Position numbers and translations under genes: made by a program
Source: Protea cynaroides
Lineage: Eukaryota; Streptophyta; Magnoliopsida; Proteales; Proteaceae
Direction: 5' to 3'
Length of the DNA: 64,000 bases
Assembly: GCA_028583415.1 (NCBI GenBank)
Contig: CM053265.1
Coordinates: forward strand, 39,493,196 to 39,557,195
Notes under the pieces: model-generated
Database searches by the model: none
The model's input: the letters and a program-made list of their open reading frames with translations, nothing else
What the model was told of the DNA's origin: nothing
Shown: piece by piece, positions 33,169-46,339 of the stretch
How positions within the stretch are numbered: position 1 is the stretch's first letter
How the letters are laid out: every line of letters starts with the position of its first letter

Positions 33169-34398
33169 ATGGCTGGGCGTAGAGTAACCAGGCAGAGCCG
33201 AAACGCAGTTCCACCACCACCACCCATGGAGGAAGCCAGTCAAGAAAATATATATGCACAGGGTAATCCACAGGTTGCACCACCAGTAAACCAGGGTCAG
33301 ACAAATCCTACAAACTTGCCACCTCTACCACCGGAGCTGGCAACCGTGGTTATGAACCTAGCGCAACAGTTGCAATGAATGCAACAAGCACAGGCTCAAA
33401 TGCATGCAACAATGGGAATGATGTTTCAGACAAAACATGCTACACCGATGCCAACTGGACAAACAAGTGCAGCACCGGTGGGTAACCACCCAGCACCTCA
33501 AACACCTCAATCACCAGCTGCATAGATTCCAGTAACAGGTCCTAAAGTAGTTCAAATTAATTACTAGTATCTACAACTTATGTTGGGGCATACCCTCAGA
33601 ATCAAATGGACCACTCTCGACTGGTTGAGTGATTCTTACAGATGAAGCCCATGGAGTTTAACAGAAAACCGTCTGATCCGCTCTGACCGTCTGATGACTA
33701 TTACAGAAGAACTGAAGGTATTATGTGCCACCTTCATGCTAAAAGGTGATGTACATCATTGGTGGAAATCTACCAAGGCCTACCTATTAACCAAGCACGC
33801 CCTATTGACCTGGGCTATATATAAAGAAGCTTTCTTTGAGAAGTACTTTCCCCAAAGCTTCAAAGATTCTATGGAGAAGGAGTTCCTAAGTTTATATCAG
33901 GGACAGATGTCCGTGGATGCATACCAACAGCATTATGAGGAGCTATTTTCTTTGCACCACTCAGCATGCAAGAAGAAGATACTAAGACTCGTAGGTTTGT
34001 CATGGGACTTAGAGGAAGCATCAGAGAGCATGTTCTAGGTTTGGAGAAGAAAGTATATAATGAAGCTGTGCAAATTGCTCGAGTTATAGAATCGAGCAAG
34101 AAGGAGAGCTATTTTATGCAAAATAGAGGCATAAAAAGGCCAGCTGGAAATGCTTATAACGGAGGGAATAACTAGACATTCGAACCCTTCCGTGCTTAAG
34201 GCTTTACTACTGCACCCAAGACTACCCCAGTAGCTCAACAACAGCCAAAGCTAAATACTGAAGGTCTAAAATGTTATAACTGCAATCAAGCGGGGCATAT
34301 GGCAAGGGAGTGTCCTAAGCCCAGGAAGCAGCTACATCAAGGACGAGTTTATGCTGTTACATCGGAGGATGCTGCCACATCACCCAATGTGGTTACAG
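33169..34398 (+). pseudogene. gag: Element E gag, broken
   Basis: MAGRRVTRQSRNAVPPPPPMEE start, Gln-rich stretch, gag domain (LCATFMLKGDVHHWW, FEKYFPQSF, SLYQGQMSVDAYQQ) and an intact CCHC knuckle C-Y-N-C-N-Q-A-G-H-M-A-R-E-C (about 34273-34314). Stops at 33376-33378 (TGA) and near 33523, 33630 and 34174, plus frameshifts near 33685 and 33950. The open frame into the intron at 34399 is retained at its end. Confidence 0.82.
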
Positions 34399-34467
34399 GT
34401 ATGACTGAAACTTTTTAAGTTGTATTACATTGTGTGAGCATGTAGACTAAGTTAAAATAAATCACAG
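34399..34467 (+). other. Predicted 69-nt gag-protease intron, element E
   Basis: GTTACAG|GTATGA...AAATCACAG|GTATCG, with an in-frame stop inside. Same position, length and boundaries as in C and D. Confidence 0.75.
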
Positions 34468-37400
34468 GTATCGTACCTATAAATGACATTCCTGCCAGAG
34501 TACTCTTTGACTCAGGAGCTACTCATTCATTTTATATCTGTGTCATTTGGAAAGAAGCTGAATTTACCCATCAAAACATTAGACTACAAACTACTTGTAC
34601 GATCACCGATGGGGTTAGAAGTGGAGTTAGAAAAAGGTTATGGGCCATGTCCAGTTCTCATTGGCGAGAAAACCTTAAATGCAATATTGATCAAACTTGG
34701 GATGGCAGACTTTGACGTCATCTTGGGAATGGACTGGTTAGCTCGGCATTCTGCAAACCTATTATGCACCGAAAAGAAGCTAACATTTAAAGACAAAGAA
34801 GGAGCAGAATTCAGTTTTGTGGGAACCAAACTTCCCCGTAAACGCAAGCTCATACTCTCAGCACTAAAGGCTAAGAAGTGCTTTGAGAAAGGAGTAGTCG
34901 GGTATCTAGTGTCAGTAGTCGACCTCACTAAAGAAGCACCACGGATGGAAGATATTGATGTCCTGCGGGACTACCCCGACGTATTTTCTGAGGAACTATC
35001 TGGATTACCACCCGACCGAGCCATAGAGTTTGTGATAGATCTTATACCTGGAGCCATACTAGTATCAAAAGCACCTTATCGAATGACTCCTACTGAATTA
35101 AAGGAGTTGAAAGTACAACTACAAGAACTATTGGACAAGGGTTATATTCGACCTAGTATATCACCATGGGGAGCGCCAGTATTGTTCATAAAGAAGAAGG
35201 ACGGTAGCGTTCGATTATGTATCGACTATCAGGAGTTGAACAAACTCACAATCAAGAATCGATATCCACAACCTCGGATCGATGACTTGTTCGATCAGTT
35301 GCAAGGAGAAAAAGTATTTCTAAGATCGATCTTCGATCAGGCTACCATCAGTTGAAGATTAAAGATGGTGATATTCCTAAGACAGCTTTCAAGACCCGAT
35401 ATGGACACCATGAATTCTTGGTCATGTCTTTTGGATTAACAAATGCACCAACAACTTTCATGGAACTTATGAACTGGGTTTTCCAAGATATGTTGGATAC
35501 GTCGGTTATTGTATTTATTGATGATATATTGGTATATTCCAAGTACAAGGAAACCCATATTAAGAATATAAACGCCACTCTACAGCATTTAAGGAAAGAA
35601 AAGCTGTACGCCAAATTTACCAAGTGTGAGTTTTGGCTAAGTGAAGTCACCTTCCTAGGCCATGTAGTATCCGTTTAAGGAATCAAAGTGGATCCCAGCA
35701 AGATCGAGGCTATTGTAAAGTGGGAAGCACCAAAGAGCGTTGCAAAAATTTGAAGTTTTCTGGGTCTAGCTGGTTATTATCGGCGATTTGTGGAAGACTA
35801 TTCCCGGATTGCCGTACCTCTCACCAGTTTGACTAAGAAAGGTGAAAAGTTTGTGTTGACGGATAAATGCGAGAAGAGCTTCCAAACCTTGAAGACCAGA
35901 TTGATATCCGCTCTGATTTTGACTATTCCTGTTCCAGGACAGCCATTTATCTTGTACACTAATGCGTCAGGACTAGGATTAGGATGTGTGCTTATGCAAG
36001 GAGAACAAGTAATTTCTTATGCCTCAAGACAGTTAAAGACACATGAGAAAAGTTATCCCACTCATGATTTGGAGTTAGCGGCAGTAGTACATGCTGTCAA
36101 GATATAGAGATATTACCTATACAAGGAGAAGTTTTAGATTAAATCAGACCATAAAAGTCTTACTTATCTATTTAATCAGAAGGAGTTGAATATGAGACAA
36201 AGAAGATGGTTGGAACTATTGAAAGACTATGATTGTGATATCCAGTATCACTCGGGGAAAGCTAATGTAGTAGCGGATGCGTTGAGCAGAAAGGCAATGA
36301 TAAGATCTCAAGGAGAGGTTAGCACAACTGCAGCAATGTGTACTATTAGAACGATATTCAATTACAGTAATGAGCAGTATGTGATAGATACAACGGATGG
36401 ATCAGCCAATCAAGAGTTCATTCATCGGTATTCCAATATGTTCGCTGCATTGAAGATTATACCGGATATAATTGATGAAGTCAAGACAACTATCAAATCA
36501 GACCCTTACCTGAGAACGGTACAAGAAGACATCGAAAAAGGTAGAACTAACCCTGAGTTAACCTTGGACGAAGAGATGGTATTGAAGTACACAGGAAGAA
36601 TATGTGTACCTGAAACAGAAAGTGTGGACATTAGACACCGACTGATGAAAGAAGCCCATACCACCATCTATTTGATACATCCGAGAAGTACAAAAATGTA
36701 ACATGATCTAAAGAAACTATATTGGTGGAGAGGAATGAAAGCAGATATAGCTAAGTTCGTGTCTCAATGCCTAAATTTTCTGAAACTAAAGGCTGAACGA
36801 CAAAGACCGGCAGGACTGTTACAGGCGTTACCCGAACCAGAATGGAAATGGGACTGCATCACTGTGGACTTTGTCACAGGATTACCACTGACTCCTCGAG
36901 TAGTTGACGCGGTTTGGGTGATTGTAGAGCCTGACTAAAACAGCTCGCTTTATACCAATACGACCTCAGTATACACTAGAGAGGTTGGCTAAGCTGTATG
37001 TGGAAAATATTGTTCGATTACACAGTGTACCAGAGAGCATTGTGTCCGATAGAGATCCACGATTTACTTCCAAGTTTTGGGAAGGATTGCAAAAGGCTAT
37101 GGGTATAACATTGAAGTTTAGTACTGCATTCCATCCACAGATAGATGGACAGTCAGAGCGTACAATTCAGATTCTAGAAGATATGCTATGAGCATGTGTA
37201 ATTGATTTTAAAGGATCATGGGATGAAAAGTTACCACTGATCGTGTTCGCATATAACAATAGCTATCAGCCTACTATATAGATGTCACCCTATGAAGCAC
37301 TGTATGGAAGAAAGTGTCGAACTCCATTATTTTGGAATGAAGTTGGTGAACGTAGTCTCGTTGGACCAGAATTTATTGAGGAGACTTGTCGAGTGGTCGA

Positions 37401-37942
37401 CATTATCAAGGAATGAGTGAGAACGGCCCAGAATCGTCAGAAGCAATATGCAGATACTCGACGCAGAGATCTTGAGTTCGTCGTGGGTGACAAAGTATTC
37501 TTAAAGGTATCACCTATGTGAGGTCTGAAACGGTTCGGACAAAAAGGGAAACTAAGTCCAAGATATGTCGGGCCATAAGAGATTCTAGCTAAGCGTGGGA
37601 AAGTGGCTTACCAGTTAGCACTACCACCATCTATGTCAAGTGTGCATGATGTATTTCATATTTCCTTATTGAAGAAGTATGTCAAAGATCCAACGCACGT
37701 TCTGATAGTAGATCTGTTTGATTTGACTGATGATTTGACATTTGAAGTGACACCAACTGAAATCACCAGCCGAAAGGTTCAACGACTATGCAACCGAGAA
37801 ATCTATTATGTTAAGGTCACTTGGAGAAGTAGAGACATGGAAAGAAGAGAATGCTATGCGAAAGCAATACCCTCATTTATTCTACTCAGAATATATGAAC
37901 AATTTCGAGGAAGAAATTTTTATAAGTTGGGGGGAGTTGTAA
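34468..37942 (+). pseudogene. pol: Element E pol (PR-RT-RH-IN-chromodomain), broken
   Basis: Protease [10 protein letters not shown] near 34505, directly followed by a one-base insertion; then a long open run through [19 protein letters not shown] and [16 protein letters not shown] to 35355. RT continues after a frameshift with the intact FIDDILVYS (catalytic FIDD at 35514-35525). RNase H ([12 protein letters not shown]: the usual first catalytic Asp in YTDAS is Asn here) runs to about 36290, followed by the integrase finger ([11 protein letters not shown]), core ([25 protein letters not shown]) and tail ending near the LTR. Stops at 35676, 35752, 36105, 36136, 37189 and 37280, among others. 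Not functional. Confidence 0.88.
37926..37937 (+). other. Polypurine tract of element E
   Basis: GTTGGGGGGAGT directly before the 3' LTR; also coding (W-G-E-L) in the ancestral pol frame. Confidence 0.75.
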
Positions 37943-40217
37943 GACCTGTATCAAACTAACCCAGTCATATCACCTTGAACCAGGTCTACCCATCATGGTC
38001 GAACCACATGGACCAAGTGCGTGAAGCAGATCACGATCCTAGGTATTAAACTGACCCAAAAACACTCAAAATAAGGGGAGGGTCGCATACCCAGTAAGGG
38101 AGGGTCGGACCCCCCCAGTATAAAAGTCAGACCCCCAGTTTTACATGGAGGGTCGGACAGTTTAAGGACCAGGGGTCGATGGGATCTCCAACCCCCCTAT
38201 CGACCCCCGGTAGTCGGCAAAAACAACTCGAACCAAAAGTTAGGAAACTTTCCTAATTTCAATCGGATTCCTTCCTAGTCTCAATGGGACTTATTTTAGG
38301 AGTTTCTACTCTATAAATAGGACGTCCCTAAACCTCTTTCACTCCTTTTACAACCCTAATTGGATTGAGAGAAAGAGAAGAGAAGGAAGAGAAGGAGAAG
38401 AGAAGGAAAGTGGAGAAGAAGACCAAAGAGAAAGGATTCAGAGGAAGAAGCATACTTCTCAGGTATGGATACTATTTCCATGAATTTCTAAATACCATAG
38501 TGTAGATAATGATGAGGAATGATCTAGGAGGAACCCAAATATTCCACCCATGGTTAGGTTTTCATGGAAAACCATGGGGGAAATCATGAAAGTCATATAG
38601 GTGAAAGAACCACGGTTCTAGGCCATAGAACAAGTGTGGAATGGACTGTAGAAACAAGCCATAGGACCCCAAACATGAAAAATGGACTGAAGGAAGAAAA
38701 ATTGTCATAACCCACAGGGGGTAGCATGGGGGGTCGATGGCCAATCGACCCTACCAGACCCTGAGCATCAACCCCCAGTGTTCGGGATGTCCAGAATACG
38801 GGTGGTCGCACACAGGGTCGACCAAACCTCCGACCCTAGCATCGACCCCCACTTAGCAGCATGCTTTTTAAAGTCTGGATTAATTCTAATTAAATTCTAT
38901 CGACTTGGTTAGGTTTTCTAGTGATATAATATCGATATATAGTTGATTCTTAAAGCTTGAAAGAGGACTTACGATCAAGTAAAGGTGAGGAAACAAGACC
39001 TAAAATAATTGGTTAATAACAAACTGTTTTTATTTTTTGAGTCCAATGCTATGCTTGATTCTATGCGAACATGCTTGTAATGTGCATTCAACATGTCATC
39101 CAATATTTCTATTTATTGTTCATGCATATTTACTTTATTGTTTATAACATGATAATGACCCTGATGATAGGAATAGGCATGTGAATGTATGTGTGTGGTT
39201 GGTGTACTTGATGCGAGCGAGTATCAGGGGGTGTCATAGGCCGGGCCTCAGCATTCTAGCTCTATCTCTATCTCAAGTCTTGTGCATTAGCATCGTCGTA
39301 TCGCCATTACTTTAGCAGAACTATTACGTCGATGAGTATCAGGGGAAGTGGTCTCGGTCCTTGTAGTCTCTGAATCTATCAGGGGGCCTTAGCTCTATCT
39401 CTATGGGCGTTCTGAGGGATGCTGGGGTAGGCCTTGGATACACTGTTTAGCATTACGATTGATTAGTTGCGAGCCCAGTTTGCAAGCCCTCGCTAGCATG
39501 GGCTTACATGTTGGTAGGGCACTGTACAACAATAAACATTAACCTTTGTTGTACAATTTTGATTGTAGGGTGGATGGGGACGACAATAAACGTTAACCTT
39601 TGGGCAGACTTCCACACCCTGTGTATAGTGGAGGGGTCAATAAACATTAACCTTTGACCCCCAACCCTTTCTATAGCACATTGCGAACTACAAACCAGAC
39701 CAAAGATATGAATTGAATTCATGCATATGTATTGTTGCATTGTTTTGTTTGCTCACTGAGCCATGATGTGTGCTTACCCTCTCGACGTCGAATATTTTTA
39801 GTTGATAATGCAGGTAATACCGTCGAAGATTATGTCAACGCTCCAGTGTACGGGCACATGGCGGCGATGGAAGTTAAAGACGATGTGGATACGCATGACT
39901 CCTCTTGCGTGTGCAACTCATGCGTATTCGATTAGATTTTATTTTATTATTTGGATTTAGTAAAGAAATGTAATTGATATTTATTTATGTCTTAGTTGAT
40001 ATAGAATAATTTGCTACTTAAATATGATTATCACATCTAGATTTCTCAGTTCATTCTACTATAAGACTTCCGCTATTGTGTATTTACTCTGATTATGAAT
40101 GTGGATGTATGAGGTTTAGATAAAACGGATATAGCCTACTCGAGATCCTGGTTGAACCCGTTGGTTTATTGACGATTCATCACACCATTCTGAATAGTAC
40201 AGAATTGGGGTGTGACA
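37938..40217 (+). repeat. Element E 3' LTR (2280 bp)
   Basis: TGTAAGACCTG...TGTGACA. TATA box intact (38312-38319) and donor CAG|GTATGG intact (38462/38463), unlike the 5' copy. Three CAATAAACRTTAACCTTTG copies between about 39530 and 39650. The downstream base pattern returns to gag of D after GTAAC. Confidence 0.93.
39801..39935 (+). CDS. LTR mini-ORF (44 aa), E 3' LTR copy
   Basis: VDNAGNTVEDYVNAPVY ... THDSSCVCNSCVFD, stop TAG. The frame is open upstream to an ATG at 39732. Same length as the other six copies. Confidence 0.5.
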   Translation, partial: VDNAGNTVEDYVNAPVYGHMAAMEVKDDVDTHDSSCVCNSCVFD

Positions 40218-40222
40218 GTAAC

Positions 40223-41452
40223 TCTATTCCACCACCACCACCCATGGAGGAAGGCGGCCATGAAAATCCAGAAGTACAGGGTAATTCGAATGTGGCACAG
40301 CCAGTAACTCACGGCCAGGAAAATCCTACAAACCTGCCAGCTCCACCTACAGACCTAGCGACAACCATAATGAATTTGGCACAACAACTGCAGCAAATAC
40401 AATAGGTACAAGCTACTATGCAAGCTGCCATAGGCATGGTTTTTCCAGCTGCACAGACGACACCGATGCCAGTAGGACAGGCAAGCACAGTACTAGGGGG
40501 AAGTAACACAGTACCCCAAGTACCTCAAACTCCCATCATGCAGGCTCAAGTATAAAACCCTGAAGTATCTCCAGGTGGATATCAATACCATCCACCTATG
40601 TATGGGGCTTATGTTCCTCATCAACTAGACCACTCTAGACTAGTTGAGCGTTTTCTAAAGATGAAGCCCAAGGAATATAGTGGTAAGCCAGCTGATCCGT
40701 TGTGGCCAACACACTGATCGATGAGATGGAGAGGAATTTTACAATGATGACGGTAAATGAAGAGGAGAAAGTATTGTGCACAACGTTCATGCTGAAAGGC
40801 GATGCAAACCACTGGTGGAAGTCCACACGGACGTATCTGTTGACAAAGCACGCCCAACTGACCTGGGATATATATAAGGAGGCATTCTTTTAGAAGCACA
40901 TTCCTAGAAGTTTCAGAGATTCTATGGAGAGAGAGTTCCTGAGTTTGTATCAGAGGCAAATGATTGTGGATGCATATCAAAAGTGTTATGAGGAGCTGTT
41001 CTTCTTTGCACCCTCCAGCATGCAAGAAGAAAACACAAAGACCCGAAGGTTCGTCATGGGACTCAGGGGAAGCATCCGTGAACATGTTCTGCGACTTGAG
41101 AAGAAAGTCTAAAATGAAGCTGTACAAATTGCTCGCGTGATAGAGTCAAGCCAGAAAGAGAGCTATTTTGCCCAAAACAGGGGTAATAAATCACCAAATG
41201 GAAATTCTTACAATGGAGGGAACACCAAGGTATTCAAACATTTTCGTACTCAAGGCTTCAATGCTGTAGCCAAGACCACTTCAGCAGCCCCACCGCAACC
41301 AAAGAAAAATGGGGAAGGAATAAGATGTTTTAACTGCAATCAAGTAGGGCATGTCTCAAGAGAGTGTACTAAGCCCAGAAAACAACTACAGCAAGGTCGA
41401 GTCTATGCTGTTACATCTGAGGATGCTATCGCATCGCTTGATGTGGTCACAG
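40223..41452 (+). pseudogene. gag: Element D gag, remainder after E
   Basis: Continues from codon 12 (28256) with S-I-P-P-P-P-P-M-E-E, then the Gln-rich region, DHSRLVERFLKMKP, the gag domain (LCTTFMLKGDANHWW, SLYQRQMIVDAYQK) and the CCHC knuckle CFNCNQVGHVSREC (about 41333-41374). Stops at 40403-40405, near 40553 and 40891-40893, a frameshift near 40715 and a stop at 41110-41112. It runs open into the intron at 41453. Confidence 0.82.
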
Positions 41453-41521
41453 GTATGACCAAAACCTTTCATTTTGTGTTATATTGTGTGAGCATGTAGA
41501 CTAAATTAAAACAAATCACAG
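41453..41521 (+). other. Predicted 69-nt gag-protease intron, element D
   Basis: GTCACAG|GTATGA...AAATCACAG|GTATCG, stop TAG inside. Same position and length as in C and E. Confidence 0.75.
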
Positions 41522-43945
41522 GTATCGTACCTATTAATGGCATTCCTGCCAGAGTACTCTTTCATTCAAGAGCTACTCATTCTTTCATATCTGTGTCATT
41601 TGGAAAAAAGCTGAACCTACCACTCAAATATCTAGACTATAAACTGCTTGTATGGTCACCGATGGGATTAGAAGTGGAATTAAAAACAGGTTATGGACCA
41701 TGTCCAGTCCTTATTGACGAGAAAACTCTAGATGCAACCCAGATTCAACTTGAGATGGCAGACTTTGACGTCATCTTGGGAATGGACTGGTTAGCTCGGC
41801 ATTCTGCAAACCTATTTTGTGCCGAAAAGAAGCTGACATTTAAAGACAGGAAAGGAGCAGAGTTCAGTTTTGCGGGAGTCAAACTTCCCCGTAAACGAAA
41901 GCTCATACTCTCTGCATTAAAGGCAAGGAAGTGCCTTGAGAAAGGAGCAGTTGGGTATCTAGTATCTATGGTCGATCTTACCAAGGAAGCAGCACGAATC
42001 GAGGATATTGATGTTGTGCGTGACTTCCCAGATGTATTTCCTGAAGAGTTACCAGGACTACCACCCGATCGAGCGACAGAGTTCGTTATAGATCTTATAC
42101 CCGGAGCCGCACCAGTATCTAAAGCACCTTATCGAATGGCTCCTACTGAACTAAAGGAATTAATGGGTTGCAAGAACTACTGGACAAGGGTTACATCCGA
42201 CCTAGCATATCACCATTGGGAGCACCAGTATTATTCGTAAAGAAGAAGGATGGTAGTGTTCGACAGTGTATAGACTACCAGGAACTGAATAAGCTGACAT
42301 TCAAGAATCGATATCCATTGCCTCGGATCGATGACTTGTTCAGTTGCAAGGTGCCAAAGTGTTGTCCAAAATCGATCTTCAGTGAGGCTACCATCAGTTG
42401 AAGATCAAAGACGGTGATATTCCCAAGACAGCATTCAGGACCAGATATGGACATTATGAATTTTTGGTCATGTCTTTTGGATTGACAAACGCACCAGCAA
42501 CTTTTATTGAACTTATGAATCGGGTAATCCATGATATGTTGGATAGATCGGTTATTGTATTCATTGATGACATATTGGTCTACTCCAAGGACAAGGAAAC
42601 TTGTATTAAGAATCTAAACGCCGCTCTGCAGCGATTACAGAAAGAGAAGCTTTACGCTAAATTTACAAAGTGTGAGTTTTGGCTAAATGAGGTTGCATTC
42701 CTAGGTCATGTTGTATCCGCTGAAGGAATTAAAGTGGATCTTAGCAAGATCGGAGCCATTTAAAGTGGGAAGCACCAAATAGCGTTGCAAAAATTAGAAG
42801 CTTCCTGGGTCTAGCTGGTTATTATCGACGATTTGTGGAAGACTATTCCCGAATTGCCGTACCTCTCACCAGTATGACTAAGAAGGGCGAAAAGTTTGTT
42901 TAGACTGAGAAATGCGAGAAGAGTTTCCAAACATTGAAGGCTAGATTGATATCTGCTCCGATCTTGACCATTCCGATTCCAGGACAGCCATTTATTTTGT
43001 ACACTGATGTGTTAGGATTGGGATTAGGATGTGTACTTATGCAATGAGAACAAGTAATTACTTATTCCTCAAGACAATTGAAGACACATGAGAAGAACTA
43101 TCCCACTCATGATTTGGAATTAGCGGCAATAGTACATGCTGTCAACATATGGAGACATTACTTGTACGGAGAGAAATTTTAGATTAAATCAGATCATAAG
43201 AGCCTGTCTTTTCTCTTTAATCAGAAGGAGTTGAATATGAGACAAAGAAGATGGCTGCAACTATTGAATGATTATGATTGTGGTATCCAGTATCATCCAG
43301 GAAAAGCTAATGTGGTTGCTGACGTGCTGTGTAGAAAGGCAATGATAAAATCTTAAGGAGAGGTTAACACAACTGCCGCAATGTGTACTACCAAAAAAGT
43401 GTTCAGTTATGGTAATTAGCAGTTTGTGATAGATGCACGGGGTGAATCAACCAACCAAGGGTTTATTCATCGGATTTCAAGTATGTTTGCCACATTGAAG
43501 ATTGTACCTGATATAATTGATGAAGCGAAAACAGCTATTAAATCAGACCTTTATCTAAGAACGGTACAAGAGGACCTTGAAAAAGGTAGGACTATTCTTG
43601 AGTTCGCCTTGGACGAAGAAAAGGTACTGAAGTACAAAGGAAGAATATGTGTACCTGAAACAAAAAGTTTGGACATTAGACACCGATTAATGAAGGAAGC
43701 CCATACCACCGCCCATTCGATACATCCTGGAAGTACAAAAATGTATCATGATCTAAAGAAATTATATTGGTGGAGAGGAATGAAAGCAGATGTAGCTAAG
43801 TTCGTGTCTCAATGCCTAAATTGTCAGAGAGTGAAGGTTGAACGACAAAGACCGGCAGGAATGTTACAGTCGTTACCGGAACCAGCATGGAAATGGAACT
43901 GCATCACTATGGACTTCGTCATCGAGTTACCATTGACCCCCCAAT
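41522..43945 (+). pseudogene. pol: Element D pol, broken and cut in integrase
   Basis: Protease region G-I-V-P-I-N-G-I-P-A-R-V-L-F with the catalytic DSG changed to HSR (near 41571), then an open run to about 42150. RT includes [16 protein letters not shown] and [13 protein letters not shown]; RNase H and the integrase finger (HRLMKEAH...CLNCQRVK) follow. It ends in the core at ITMDFVIELPLTP, where element F begins. Frameshifts near 42160, 42340 and 42760; stops at 42901, 43046, 43181 and 43417. Confidence 0.85.
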
Positions 43946-46324
43946 TAGTAAGACCTGTACGCCATGGACCCGGTCTAACCTTACAATTTGTGTCGTGAAC
44001 CGTCTACATATCATGGTCGAGCCAACTGGACCAAGTGTGTGAAGAAACCCATGGCCCAGTATGAAAATTTACTCAAAAACAGTCAAAATGAGGGTAGGGT
44101 CGTAGGTTTTAACAGGCAGGTCCGACCCTCCCATCGACACTCCCATCGACCCGTGACCAGGGGTCGTAGAGGGTCTATGAATTGTTCGACCCTCCCATCG
44201 ACCCTCCCATCGACCCTCGATATTCGACAAAAACAACATGAACTGAAAATTAGTAAACCTACCTAATTTCAATTGGAACCTTTCTTAGACTCAATGAAAC
44301 TTATTTTGGGAGGTTTTACTCTATAAATAGGACGTCCCTAGGCCTCTTTCACTCCTTTTACAACCCTAATTGAATTGAGAGAAAGAGAAGAGAAGGAAGA
44401 GAAGAAGAAGAGAAGCAAGGAAGAGAAGAAAGCAAAAAGAAGAAGAGTTGCAGAGAAGGAGGATTCTTCTCAGGTATGGATACTAATTCCATGAGTTTCT
44501 ACAGACCTTAGATTAGATAATGAAGAGAGTGTGATCTCGGAGAAACCCAAACCATCAACCCATGGTTAGGTTTCCATGGAAAACCATGGGAGAATACATA
44601 AAAGCTATATAGGTGGATGATTCATGGTTCTAGACCGTGGAATGTATGTTGAATGGACAGTAGGAGCAAGCCATAGGACCCCAAACACGAATAATGGACT
44701 AAAAGGAGAAAAATTGACCAAAACCCACCGAGGGTCGCACAGAGGGTCGATGACCATCCGACCCTATGTGACCTGAGTATCGACCCTCTGGGTTCTGGAA
44801 GTCCAAATTTGGGGAGGGTCAAACCTAGGGTCGATCATGACTCCGACCCTACCTCCGACCCTCAGTTAACAACATGGTTTTTAAATTCGGAATTAATTCT
44901 AATTAAATTCTATCGACTTTGTTAGGTCTTATAGCAATATAATAACATTATAAAGGTGATTCTAAAGCTTGGAAGAGGATCTATTAACAAGCTAAGGTGA
45001 GGGAAAAAGACCTAAACTAATTGGTTAATAACAAACTCTTTTTATTTTTTTTGAGTCCAATACCATGATTTTGATATGCGTGTGTGCTTGTAATGTGCAT
45101 TCAACATGTCATCCAATATTTCTATTATTACTGTTCATGCATATTTAAATTTATTGATTATAACATGATGATGTTGATGATGGTAGGAATAGGCATGTGA
45201 ATGTTTGTGTTTGGCTGGTGTACATGGTGCGGGTAGGGATGGTATCAACCGATACTTCGATGCCGTTCTCATCGGGGTATATTATGCCATGGTCTATTCA
45301 AGTCATGTCCACTAAGCAAGTGTTAGTGTGCTTGATACGAGTGGAGCATCAGGGGGAGGACATGACATTGTGGTTCAGCTTGGTCACCAGACTTTAGCTC
45401 TATCTCTACTCAAGTCTTGTCCACTAACATCATCGTATCGCCATTACCTTAGGGGAACTAATATGTCGTAGGACATCAGGGGGGGCGACGTGGCATTGTG
45501 GTTCAGCCTGGTCACCAGACCCTAGCTCTATCTCTATGGATGTATTGAGGGATGCTGGGGTGAGGCCTTGGATACATTGTTTGACATTAGAGTTGGTTAG
45601 TTGCGAGCCCAGTTTGCAAGCCCTCGCCAACAGGGGCTTACGTGTTGGTATGGGCAACCGGTGCAGCTATGCTGTTTTCATGGGGTGTATATTGTCCATG
45701 GTGGGTACATGTGGGGCGACAGTGCCGTTTTCATTGGGCGTTTCCACACACTCGTGTATAGAGGTGCGGTGGCCACCTATCCTTTCTATAGCACATTGCA
45801 AACTTTAAACCAGGCCAAAGGTATGAATTGATAGCATGCATATGTATTGTTGCATTGTTTTGTTTGCTCATTGAGCCGTGATGTGTGCTCACCCTTTCGA
45901 ATTCGAGTACTTTTAGTTGATGATGCAGGTACCACCATTGAAGATTATTTGAATGCTCCTGTGTACGGGCATGTGGTGACAATGGAAGTTGAAGACTTAG
46001 TGGATATGCATGACTCCTCATGTGAGTGCTACTTAAGCGTATTCGATTAGATTTTGTTTAATTTTATTAAAGACATGTAATTGATATTTATCTAATTATG
46101 TCTCAGTTGATTTATCAATAATTTGATATTTATTTATGGTTATCACAGTTAGATTCTCAGTTCATTTACTATAAGATTTCTGCTATTTACCTTAGTACCT
46201 CTGATTAATGTGGAATGTGTTTTGGTTTATCATGTGGGATATCCTATTCTAGATCCTGGTTGAACCGTTGGTTTATTGGCGGTTCATCACACCGTTTCGA
46301 ATGGTACGGATTTGGGGTGTGATA
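43946..46324 (+). repeat. Element F 5' LTR (2379 bp)
   Basis: Starts at about 43946 (TTAGTAAGACC, start altered from TGTAAG) and ends TGTGATA. Contains 12-bp tandem units CGACCCTCCCAT (about 44131-44220), TATAAATA at 44322-44329, donor CAG|GTATGG at 44473/44474, a second GGGTCG cluster (about 44725-44870) and the mini-ORF. The exact start is uncertain by a few bases. Confidence 0.88.
45916..46050 (+). CDS. LTR mini-ORF (44 aa), copy in F
   Basis: VDDAGTTIEDYLNAPVYGH ... HDSSCECYLSVFD: same length, but the last two conserved residues of the CNSC block are changed (CYLS), so the cysteine motif is incomplete. The frame is open upstream to an ATG at 45847. Confidence 0.4.
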   Translation, partial: VDDAGTTIEDYLNAPVYGHVVTMEVEDLVDMHDSSCECYLSVFD

Positions 46325-46327
46325 ACT

Positions 46328-46339
46328 TGGTATCAGAGC
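46328..46339 (+). other. Primer-binding site of element F
   Basis: TGGTATCAGAGC, perfect initiator tRNA-Met type, three bases after the LTR. Confidence 0.88.

Larger units (their letters stand above)
28257..40217 (+). mobile_element. Element E, complete 11,961-bp retrotransposon in gag of D
   Basis: Both LTRs, PBS, antisense ORF, gag, intron, pol and PPT are present. The flanking 5-bp duplication is GTAGC (28252-28256) and GTAAC (40218-40222), with one mismatch. The LTR pair differs at about a dozen positions in the first ~180 bp (by eye), so it is older than element G. All ORFs carry several stops or frameshifts. Confidence 0.93.
18620..43945 (+). mobile_element. Element D, split by three later insertions
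   Basis: The 5' LTR starts at 18620 in copia RT. It is interrupted at 19793-24679 by a solo LTR of another family, continues to 25805 with PBS, antisense ORF and gag start, is interrupted at 28257-40217 by element E, and resumes with gag, intron and pol to 43945. There the integrase core is cut by element F. The 3' LTR lies outside the window. Of its own length, ~8.5 kb is present. Coding regions are broken. Confidence 0.88.
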
